Source: Angiostrongylus vasorum
Taxonomy: Eukaryota > Nematoda > Chromadorea > Rhabditida > Metastrongylidae
Assembly: GCA_018806985.1 (NCBI GenBank)
Contig: JADANN010000434.1
Coordinates: 1,364,001-1,428,000 of the forward strand
Length of the DNA: 64,000 nucleotides
Direction: 5' to 3'
Shown: one piece after another, positions 54,555-64,000 of the stretch
How the letters are laid out: each line of letters begins with the position of its first letter
Position numbering within the stretch: the first letter of the stretch is position 1
Program-made: the position numbers and the translations under genes
Notes under the pieces: generated by a model
Database searches by the model: none
What the model was told of the DNA's origin: nothing
The model's input: only the letters and a program-made list of their open reading frames with translations

Positions 54555-54945
54555 TTTTATTTTACTTCTTACATGGCGACCTGTCCTTCTATCTATTGCA
54601 CGGGTCCCAACACTCCGTGTATTTCCTTCGTTTCTTCGCATCTATCATTCGCGAAGGTCTTTCAAGTTTTTTGCACGTTGTTTCGGCTATTGTTTGAGGA
54701 TTTTTCCTTTCATCACGAATATCGTTGAATATTGGTCGAGTCGATTCTTCCTGGAGTCCTAAGATAGCACGGCTAGAGCGTTCCCACTTGGACTGCAGAA
54801 AGTGACCCTTTCTCACAGACAAGTTCGGCACCAATTACTCAACCGCGAAGGGATGGGAGGCTTGCTTGGCCTGATGCGGAGTCGAGCCAGCACCGTGCTC
54901 GTGATGATCGGGATCACTACCACTGCGCTACCAGCCCCCTCAATT
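54555..54945 (-). repeat. second tRNA-like SINE family, copy 2
   Basis: gacaagttcggcaccaatta, aagggatgggaggcttgctt, gagtcgagccagcaccgtgc and gatcactaccactgcgctac. The head on the minus strand is tggtagcgcagtggtagtga. Confidence 0.7.
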
Positions 54946-55289
54946 ACACTATATTACTACGAAAAGTCTTTGACAATGTATCAGGATATGCTATACTAGA
55001 GGGAACATGTGATTACTTAGCGACTATGAAATTGTCGTTCATAAGATTTTTTGCCGATAATGAACAATGAACGCCAAAGCTCTTTCTTCACTATTGCGTA
55101 ATCTCCAGAAGAAAATTGCGTTCAACGGGGAAGCATTCTAACAACAGTATTTTACGGCTATATTGTGGTGAATATCATGTTCACTTGAACGAAACGAAAT
55201 TTTAGTGGAAACATCTGGCACGCTGATTAGTAGACTGAGATTAGTACTGAGATGATGAAACAAACGCGAATTACAGTGAAGTCTGGTCA

Positions 55290-55402
55290 ACCACAATGAT
55301 GCTGAGATATTTGCAAAACTCCGGACCGCAGGTGTTCGCTGTGGGGGAACGAACGCGCTATTACTCTTTCAGGGGGGCTAATGTTCACCACCACACCATG
55401 CG
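55290..55402 (-). repeat. family B SINE, left arm of an inverted pair
   Basis: Minus-strand copy: aatgatgctgagatatttgc, ccgcaggtgttcgctgtggg, ttcaccaccacaccatgcgg. Confidence 0.85.
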
Positions 55403-55690
55403 GGTTCGTTGCTGATTTGGGCTCCCCAGATCAATCCCGTTGACGGGTGATTGCTGATGGCCTGATCTATAGAACTAGCAAAGAGGCAGGCAAAACGAAG
55501 GACCAGCATGGTGTGGTGGTGAACGCCTTAGCTCCCGGAAAGGTTAATAGAGCGTTCGTTCCCTAACGCAAACATTTGTGGTCCGGAGTTTTGGAGTTTT
55601 GCAAATATCTCTGCATCAATGTGGTTGAGTCACACATCATAAGCTGCCGTGAAAAATTGCAGTAAATAAAAGGGTTAACATTGAAGTCTG
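55403..55690 (+). repeat. family B SINE, right arm of an inverted pair
   Basis: Plus-strand long form starting ggttcgttgctgatttgggc and ending in the conserved taagctgccgtgaaaaattg and cagtaaataaaagg. With the preceding copy it makes a hairpin-capable pair. Confidence 0.85.
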
Positions 55691-56210
55691 GTTAGTTCAT
55701 AATGAAAAAGACGAACCAAGTCCACCACTCGCTACCAGTTACTCGGTTTTAGCAATAAATGAAAAGCCAATCTGAGTCTCACTTGTGTGATCATCGGTGG
55801 AAGGGCACAGTTCGCGTGTGTCTGCGAACAGCGTGTTTTCGATGTCTGGAAAAAAAGAGAATAACGAAAAAACATGTAGGAGAGAATGGACGACGAAAAA
55901 AAGACGAGAACAACGAAATGTCGGAAGACAAGTGACAACATGTGGGAGAATCTTCCTGAAATTGAAGAAATGTTGTGGTCAAACTGCACGAAAACATGGG
56001 ATCCTTAACGATTGAATGAATCGCAATGAGGAGAAAATATTCCCGAGGTAACGTTCTAATAGCTTCGGCAGTGATCATTGAGTCCCTATACTTTCGATGA
56101 GCAGGCAATAGTTTATTAATGGAATATTCATTTAACAAAATAAAAAAAACGGAACAAAGTAAAAAATCAAAAAATAGAACAAAGTCACTTTAGCATAATG
56201 TAATTACTGT

Positions 56211-56499
56211 GGGCTCGTCTAGCGCTGTGGCTAAGGATGCCCTGCAAAACACACGTAGTCCTTGGTTTCCCCTCGCTTCAAAGTGTTACCAAGCCGTTCA
56301 TCCCCTCCGGAGTCCAGAAGTTGCTCGAAAGATGGCAGCACTGATTTAATTCATCGGCAGGCTTCCACAATTCTACACAATATAAAGATAGAGGCCAGAT
56401 ATGCACCCACTCACCTCGAAAGATGCTTAATGAAGTCGAATGCGCAGCGCAACCCTTAGGGATCGATCAACGCCGAAAGCGTTATCCTTTTATCCTTCA
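56211..56499 (+). repeat. family A tRNA-derived SINE
   Basis: Head tctagcgctgtggctaagga, tail gttatccttttatccttcat. A possible short direct repeat, taattact, flanks it. Confidence 0.82.
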
Positions 56500-57253
56500 T
56501 AATTACTATACTTTATGAATCAATATTCTCCCATTGCCCAACGTCGTTCTATAGAGCTATGCCAAGTGCGTTCCGCTCGAGAAAAAAGACAGGTAGAGCT
56601 TCGCATGCGACCTATTTCTGGCAGTTTCGGCGATACTTTCGGCCTGCCCTCAATTTATCCGTGGGCTAATCGCGAAAGTTACCAGTGTCACAGGAGTAGT
56701 TGCCATTCTTGGAAAATCTTTCTCACAAGTCCTCTAATCAACAAGAACCATAGTCAGACTGCAGTGAAAACCTTGAAACGCCTTAGCATGGTTACCTTTG
56801 CACGCCAGAGAAACCCGAAACCACATTCAACTGGGAATCAGTATGCCACTGAGAAAAGATGAAAGATTCCCAAACAGCAGCCTAACACACACACGACCAC
56901 TTCGATGTATAACAACGGCTCTATGAACTAGATGAAACGAAATTCGCAGGAGAGGTCAGCTAAGTATCTAAGAAGATTTTAGATGGAAGTAACCACAAAT
57001 GAGACCGGAAACTAGGTTTCCTAGGACCCAAGTCTAGAAAAGTCTTGTAGAGAGAGGCTACAATTGCTCTACGCAATTCACTTTTCATGCAGCGCACTTT
57101 CTCATTTTCACAAGTTAAGTAAGAAATTAATAAACTTTGCTGCAAAGAAGCAGAACAGATTCCACGGATCCAAAAACGTTTTTCTTCCTCGCTATTTTCG
57201 TATGAAACCTACTTTCGGGATTCTCTAACGTAGAAATTTGATTCGTGTGCCTA

Positions 57254-57540
57254 AAAGGATAAAACATAGCTCGTTTTCCATCGGTCAGCCTCTTCATGAT
57301 GCTCTACACATTCGACCCCATTACGAATTACGGAGGTGATTGAATGCATATTTGTCCTATACAATGACTTGAGGTGGCTTACCGATGTACTAAATCAGTG
57401 TTTTTTATGCTCGCAGAATAGTCTGATACTAACATGCCGACGCCGGAAAGATATAATGCTTGGTTAGCTAGGAGCGCAGGGTCGAACCAACGACCATATG
57501 TGTATAGCAGGGCACCTCTGACCATTGCGCTACATACATC
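57254..57540 (-). repeat. family A SINE, diverged
   Basis: Minus-strand copy with aggtgattgaatgcatattt, ggtggcttaccgatgtacta and a head ending ttgcgctacatacatc. Confidence 0.72.
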
Positions 57541-58478
57541 CTCCCTAGCGTGCCCAAAAAGTGTTATTTCACGTATAAGTTATACCTACTGTAGCAGATT
57601 CTTTTGGAGCGAGCTTCAACAGTAGCGCTTTTGTCGAAATTCGACCTAGTTTGGACATGATGCTTCTTGGATGGTTCATTTTTAAGACAAGTTCTACGTT
57701 CCCTAGTAACTTTCACTTTGTATGTTTCTTATACGGCGAGATTTCTTTGTCTGCAAATTCCATGAAAGCTTCGATAGTCCGATAGGTAAACAAGTAACCA
57801 CCGACTCTAGTGGATCGGAGGTATGCTTGCTGTCTAGTTACTAGGTTTCTTGTACGACAACAGCGACTACCGGAATAGACTTTTTTCTAGGATGGGCCTT
57901 CAACTCAATATGTCGGACTCCTTCTCAAACTGTACAACATTGCCAAGGAATGGATATCCGTAGATCTCACAGTTTTCGACGCAGGAACATATAACCACGA
58001 GGTAATAAACCATTTGGTGGGGCTTGGTCCTGTACCAGGGATTCTGCTCATTACTGTTCCACTCGATATTCTTAGATATGAACCGTAGAAAAGACCAAAA
58101 TTCCACATTCGAAATGAAAACAGCGTACGTAAGCTTTTTTGAATACGTGTACTTAACATGCCAAAAGATAAGCCTTCAATTAGAAGAAGCAATTTTTCAC
58201 GGCCGCAGCTACATGCACTACTTCCGGAACGATCTATGAAAGTTTAATTATTTCCTTTTACGAATCGTGACAAATATTCGCTTCTGAGTGGAGTTATGTA
58301 TTCAACAACAACGTTCGAATTGTTACAAATCAATGTCGCCGCTATTCAGAAATCAATGGTGATCGCATTCTATACGAACAGGAATCTACTATGCCCGAAA
58401 AGGCAACAACTATTCCAATGAAAACTATGAAAACTGCGAGTACAATTGGACACAGACGAGAGGACTAAAAGTGGTGAA

Positions 58479-58641
58479 ATGAATACCAGAACTGCGTCAT
58501 CACGGCGGATACGTAATCGAGAAAGCAGTGGAATGTATAGCTCGGCCAGCAGATCCGGCCTACAGGCAGACCTACGCTACCGTACTACAACCACAGACAA
58601 TAGACCGATTCCGAAAAAGTCTTCGGATGCTCAAAATGTCG
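58479..58641 (+). CDS. candidate plus-strand first coding exon, Ser/Arg-rich
   Basis: From ATG at 58479 the frame reads MNTRTASSRRIRNRESSGMY then Ser, Arg and Thr-rich sequence to KKSSDAQNV, ending at a consensus donor (g/gtaagttttt) at 58641. The frame is open a little further upstream to 58431. No downstream partner is certain; 62344-62383 is phase-compatible but unsupported. Function not recognised. Confidence 0.25.
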
Positions 58642-58748
58642 GTAAGTTTTTCTTCCAGAAGTCGACAGAATTTAACGATTAATGTCATTTAGTAGTGCAT
58701 TCTTTTAATAATACATTCTTAGTTAGTAATTTCCACTTCATTAAAAAA

Positions 58749-59006
58749 AGATGCTCTCGGCGTTGGTCAATCCCGAGGGATGCGCCATGCATTCGACTTC
58801 ACTAAGCATCGTTGGAGGTGAATGAATGTATATCTGGCCTTTACAATGACTCGCAGTGGCCCACCGAGCCAGTGCTGCTATTCTCTTGGCCGGGTCTGGT
58901 ACCCATTTTCCGACACTGGGGTAATGGACAGCTTGGTGGACTTGGGGCGCTGGGATCAATCCCATGTGTGCTGCCGGGCGCCTCCAACCACTGCGCTACT
59001 CGCCCG
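58749..59006 (-). repeat. family A tRNA-derived SINE
   Basis: Minus-strand copy starting agatgctctcggcgttggtc and ending cactgcgctactcgcccg. About 110 bp after the candidate exon at 58479-58641. Confidence 0.88.
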
Positions 59007-60649
59007 CCTACCTCATCATTACACAAATTGCCCGTTTCTAGCATCAAAGACATTTTTTGCTTTCTCTTCTAACGCGGGTTCTGTCTAGAGTAAATGTGTA
59101 GGAAAAATCATAGCTCTGAACAAATAAGAAAGTAAATAAATAAAGTGGTCAAAAATGGCAATAAAATAAATCGGAAACCAAATTCGAATAGACTTATTGG
59201 TCAGCTGATGAGAGAGTATTGACCCATATTAAAAACGTAAAAACTTTCCAAATTTACTAAAATCTCTAGCTTAGTGGGAAAATTTGAAGAAGAACCGATA
59301 GTTAACATTGATTGACCTGCCAAACCTAAGGATAAAAAAAGATCGCTTAAAAATGAACAGTTTACGGTGTTAGCGAAGAGATTTATATGGATTTCCGCTT
59401 TTTTGATTAAACAACTGTTTAGGCGCATAATGAAGGGAAGAGAGACGTTGTCTGGATGTGATGACGGAGAGTAGGTTGTTCTCGACCGTGTCAAGACGAT
59501 GGGCTGGCTAATGCGTGGAAGTATCCCTCGCAAAAAAAAAGGAACGAAGAGAATCCAAATCTTCTTGCAGAGATTATTCCTAAGTCGTCCATTAGTATGA
59601 TGTGAGCAAAAATGTCATCGCTGCAGTAAAAAGCATTGACAGAATGGACTTCACTTCAATTGTTACTGCACAAAAGTGCACAAACATGGTACGGTCTTCT
59701 GGTGACGATATTCAGTCTGTATATGATACGGTATAAGAGAAGGACATTACTTTGTAAGTGCACCATACATGTATCATCGGAATTTATTATAATACTCTGC
59801 TCATAAACGCTATATCGGGAATTTCGAATGAAGTACTGAAAGTAAAGCACGACAGGCAGTACTAATCATAAGGCAGTACTGTCCATGAATATGAAAGACA
59901 ACGCCCAACACGAGAAATCACTGCGGAAAATGTGAACAATGCCAGAAATTGAACAACGAAGTACGCACACGATGTATGTTCGTGAACAGACAATGAGCAT
60001 GTGACGATTAAGCCCACATTAATGAAGGATTTCACAAATTTCGCCATCGTGTTAGGTTCCACAGTTTGAGACTCGCTGAAGCAATGAGTATGGATCCACA
60101 CTGTCCAGTTGTTCTCTGTTATCTTTTTCAATACAACTTCAGAAATGGTTATGCTGCTAGGGAAGTATGGGATGGATTGAATGGATGAGTTGAACGGCGA
60201 ATGAGGCCCGAACCAAACAATGGTGAGCTCACTGACGTATCGCCTCCTCTATGACACTATGGCACACTTGGCCTGAACAACTTACTCAGACCACTGCACA
60301 TTCTACTACTTTCTCTCACAAAATACCGCAACACATTTTAAAACCTCTGCTGAAGAAGTGGAGCCTCGTGCACATCACAAGAACACGACGTCGAGAAGAA
60401 ACGCGAAACTGAGAAGGAACAATTTGATATTCCAATACCGACTCCCACCTTTGATCAAATAGGTTACCGCAGAAATTAGAACCAGTACTCTAAGATGTTA
60501 GCTCTAATAATCTGCACGTCAATGTTATTCTTCTTCACCCCTAAATACAGGATTTCCTTGCCCTTATGAACGAAATCCGATACACTCATGCTTATTGCCC
60601 ACGCCTCGGTACCAGTGATTATAGAACTAATTCCAGACAACATCGCGCT

Positions 60650-60651
<2 letters not shown>

Positions 60652-60690
<39 letters not shown>
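60652..60690. repeat. (TA)n microsatellite
   Basis: About 19 uninterrupted TA units. Confidence 0.97.
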
Positions 60691-60693
<3 letters not shown>

Positions 60694-61514
60694 GAATCTG
60701 ATCCATTCCACAGTTGCAAGACAACGAAATGAATCGAACGAACCAGTTCTAGAGTTCGTACGACGTGTGAAAACAGGCTACTTTGCGACTAAGCAAGTAA
60801 CGTTACAAATCCACTAAGGAAAATTTAACCGAAATATGAGGAATGGAACAGCGCTGAGAAATATTCCTGAAGTTTCCTTTAAGACAGTCATCGCTCTCAT
60901 GCCATAGTCGAACATGGAAGCGAGAGTTCTGCAAACAGCAAAAAGAAGAACGACTATAAAAAAATCATTAGTTGAAAGGTGATGATATGAGTTCCTATGG
61001 CGGCTTTCAGATTGTTAAAGTAAAGTAAGAATAAGTAAGATGCCTTAATTTCACAGGATGAAATGTGATGTAATCGAAGTTAGAAGATTCAAAACGCCGC
61101 ACTGAAAACCAGTAACAGTTGATGAAAGTCATAATGACTTAAGTGACGACATACAAGCTTACTGTGCTCTGATGTGATATAGAAACGTATTGAACACAGA
61201 TGACTGCATGCGATGCATGGCATCTTCGAACTTGCAAAAATCTGTAGAAGATTTGAATCGCAGAGGAAACTGTGGAAAAAATCTTACATGCATCAGAACC
61301 ACGGAGCAAAAGAAAAACTCGGCGGCGTAGCATCACTCAAACAGTAAACAACCTTTGCTCGATTGCAAATATGCAAAAAAAATGGGCTGGACAAGCACAG
61401 CGTCGAACATTTCCAGTTCCAGTAGTCATCAGTGAAATATGAGCAACGATATCAGATTGGCTACCGATTTTCGAACGTTTTTCCTCTAATAGTTCATTTT
61501 TGCAGCACGGCTGG

Positions 61515-61960
61515 CACGTGGGCGCCTGAAAGGGTAACCACGGATTCGAAGCACAACTGAGGAGCAGAGTTTTACTAATATATCTCAGCATCGTAGGGCG
61601 CCTGTAGCGCAGTGGTCGGAGGCACCCTGCAACACACACGTGGAATCGATCCCCCGCGCCCATGGCCCACCAAGCCTTTCATCCCTCCGGGGTGGCTCAT
61701 TGGTACCAGACTTGTCTGGGAGGATAGCAGCACTGGCCCGATACTTCGGTAGGCCACGCGATTCATTGTAAAGGCCAGATATGCATTCAATCACCTTCAA
61801 CGATACTTAATGAAGTCGAATGCACGGCGTATCCTTCAGTGATTGATCAACGCCGAGAGCTTTATCTTTTATTCTTTTATCTCAGCATCATTCTGGTTAT
61901 ATCTCACATCACACCCTGCAGAGCAAAAAAAGCAGGAAATAAAAGTTAGAACATTATGAT
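61515..61960 (+). repeat. family B element split by a family A insertion
   Basis: Left part 61515-61592 (gggcgcctgaaagggtaacc, cggattcgaagc, then the hallmark) and right part 61878-61960 (atctcagcatcattctggtt, caccctgcagagc, gaaataaaag). Interrupted by the SINE at 61593-61877. Confidence 0.85.
61593..61877 (+). repeat. family A SINE inserted in a family B element, with target duplication
   Basis: Full-length copy, head gtagggcgcctgtagcgcag, tail ctttatcttttattctt. It is flanked by perfect 12 bp direct repeats tatctcagcatc at 61581-61592 and 61878-61889. The duplicated sequence belongs to a family B element, so this copy is the younger. Confidence 0.95.
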
Positions 61961-61999
61961 TGCTGACTGACATATGACTGCTATTATGATTTCTACTTT

Positions 62000-62215
62000 A
62001 GCTTCAGATTAACTGAGCTCAATGCCGATTTGTACTCTCAAGATCACTCCCGTTGATGTGTGATTGTTGATAGCACCGTTAGGTTAAAAAGCTGGCTGAC
62101 AAAAAGGCAAAGGGCTTTGGTTGGTGTGGTGTATAGCACGTGAGGTTCGGAAAGGGTAATCGCGGGTTCGAATCCCACTGAATTCTCGAATTTTGTTCTT
62201 ATTTCAGCACCACTT
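62000..62215 (+). repeat. family B SINE with the best-preserved tRNA B box
   Basis: tggtgtggtgtatagcacgt (A-box side) and a perfect pol III B box ggttcgaatcc at 62165-62175. The 5' part has the long-form cgttgatgtgtgattgttga block; the end is a diverged hallmark tttatttcagcac-like segment. Confidence 0.75.
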
Positions 62216-62343
62216 TAGTTCATTTCATCTTAAAAATAAGTGATGGATTTTATGACTCTATTTTTTCTGCCTCGGTGTGGAACAGTTTTCCTTGTTTCTA
62301 CCAGCTGAACTAATTTCTCTATTTAAATCTCTGACTTTTTCAG

Positions 62344-62383
62344 GAACCACAGATGGTTGGGTACGTTACAGATGGCGGATATG
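62344..62383 (+). CDS. candidate 40 bp plus-strand microexon
   Basis: Flanked by a strong acceptor (ctgactttttcag) and a donor (gtatat). All that supports it is the splice signals, and 40 bp is too short to judge coding character. Confidence 0.12.
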
Positions 62384-64000
62384 GTATATTTTTTCTTAAG
62401 GAACCAGATGTGGAATAGATCAGACGAATTCCTTAGCGCCCATATTGGATTCGAGTTATGTTTTCAGTACATGAGTAAGTTAAAAAGTTAACGCGTTCAT
62501 TCTAACGATCTCCATGAGGCGAGTGATGTTATTAACATAAAAAAATAGCAGACAAATGAATTAATCGTAAGAAACTCTTAAGCATGAGTGACAAGCCAGA
62601 AACATTTCTTGCCAAAATGAGTAACTATAAGATCCAGAAGATAAGGATCCGAAAGATATGTCCGTATAGAACGGTTGCGAAAGACAAAACAACAAGTAAT
62701 AACCGCTGACTAAGATTTCATAATATCGGAAGACTGCCGAAATCAATAACGACCTCGACGACAATTTTAATTGTCGGCGCATTAAAGAATTCATCAGAAG
62801 CATCGATCATAGGACCGATGGTGCACTAATTGAAGTCAACTTTTCAGATCTACAAAGAAGCTTTGCCATAGATTCGCTAACCAGAGAAGGGTTACGCAAA
62901 GTACATGTTGTTGTCGATATCAGAAGATTTATGAACAAAATATTAACAGGGGACCTTCCGACCGAAGAGAAGAGAGTCGATTTCTACTGATCATTGCCAT
63001 CTCCTACATCTCACTATTGAGAGAAAAGATAGGACACTATCATCACCAGAAAAGGTGGCGCCACTAGAGCATTAGCCGAGTGAACGAGAAACTCCCACTG
63101 GCTTCATGAGATCCAGAGACACCACTCATGGTAAACACTCTATCAAAATCAACGTCTTATGTCTCTCATCGAACGTGAACATCACTCAGACAACAATATG
63201 AGTATGAAGGAAGTGAGATTCACTATATTTAGAAACAAATTCTGCCTGATCAATTCGCCATACCGACGCTCAGAACAGGGCTATCAGTTACTTATTCTTC
63301 TACGAGCAGTACCAGATCCATAAGACAGTATGATATGATATGATACGAGACCGTAAAACAGTCACACTAGCACTTGGTGTTTTTTACCTATAGTGTATCG
63401 TTCCAGTTACCTGGTTACTCTCAATAAAATCGGTAGAGATTTCGACGAAACGTGGACATAGGCGGGAGTTGTCGCTCGGAATGGATTGGGGATGGTCGAT
63501 CATAACGTCATGCGCTCAGAATATCGCTTTGCTCGGTGTTCACCGTGCTAACGAAATCCTGTGTTGAGACAAAAACAACTGTTGCGCAAGCACTAGATTC
63601 ACGGACTTGCGGGCTCATTATTTCAAGAGGTTTCTCCTTATTGAAAAGCAATAACCATAGCGCAAAGAGACGTATCAAATAAGGTAAGCGAACCTCTTCG
63701 CAGTCTCACTAGAAGATACCTCGTTTAAAGTTGAATGGAAGGAGACAGCAGTGGAGATCTACGGTCAGTAATTGCGCTAACAATTTTTTTGATGAAGTAG
63801 TAGCAATTATTTTATCGCATATAAATAACATTTTCTCTTAATGGTTTACCATCTCACTGCGACAAGAGGGCGTTCCTGTTTAGCGCAATGAGATGTAGAG
63901 GAGTTCACACTGAGAAAGGAAGACTGAGGTTGAAGAGTTCGATATTTTCATTCGGAAGTCCACCAAACGTTGAGTTTTAGAGTTCAGTAATTAATGCATG

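Larger units (their letters stand above)
49421..64000. other. 5' flank of daf-16, no gene recognised
   Basis: AT-rich sequence with repeats of all families and a long TA microsatellite. Two weak plus-strand exon candidates (58479-58641 and 62344-62383) are listed separately. No recognisable protein family was seen in either strand. Confidence 0.5.

Overview
The window is eukaryotic DNA from a nematode, most likely a clade V parasite close to the hookworms (Ancylostoma/Necator type). The evidence is a complete daf-16 (FOXO) gene whose exons read very like Caenorhabditis elegans DAF-16, set in long repeat-filled introns with GT-AG junctions and TTTCAG-type acceptors. The genus is inferred, not read directly. 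No bacterial operons, CRISPR arrays or viral genes were seen.

The main content is one gene on the minus strand, daf-16, covering about 46 kb (3284-49414). Three alternative 5' ends feed one shared 3' half. The distal d/f-type start (exons 49102-49414 and 48868-49021) and the a-type start (23969-24270) both splice, in the same phase, into 22345-22449, 21743-21972 and 19201-19274. These carry the N-terminal half of one forkhead domain. The b-type start (12263-12766) lies inside the next intron and carries a different N-terminal forkhead half. All forms join 7989-8144 (second forkhead half with the DNA-contacting and wing residues), then 5631-5732, 5459-5529, 4479-4674, 4244-4306, 3830-3957 and 3284-3530 (C-terminal transactivation region and stop). 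Reading frame is kept across every junction. Predicted proteins are 557 aa (a), 488 aa (b) and 612 aa (d/f). Akt-type sites expected for insulin-pathway control are present in every form.

The rest is mostly intron and flanking DNA filled with short interspersed repeats. Three groups recur. Family A is a tRNA-derived SINE of about 280 bp, with about 17 copies on both strands. Family B is a tRNA-headed element ending in a conserved 'gttttgcaaatatctcagcat' type segment. Family C is an element of about 390 bp with no obvious coding. One family A copy at 61593-61877 sits inside a family B copy with a clear 12 bp target duplication. Another pair (43359-43655 and 43669-43966) forms a tail-to-tail inverted repeat inside the 26 kb daf-16 intron.

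A few reading frames outside daf-16 look coding but were not recognised. They are a minus-strand frame at 17252-17749, a plus-strand coiled-coil terminal exon at 37045-37159 followed by AATAAA, and weaker plus-strand exon candidates near 10.9, 48.2, 58.5 and 62.4 kb. GC-rich islands mark the b-type promoter (about 12.8-13.5 kb). Unexplained islands inside the large intron (about 29.1, 37.5, 43.1 and 45.7 kb) could be further promoters or first exons.
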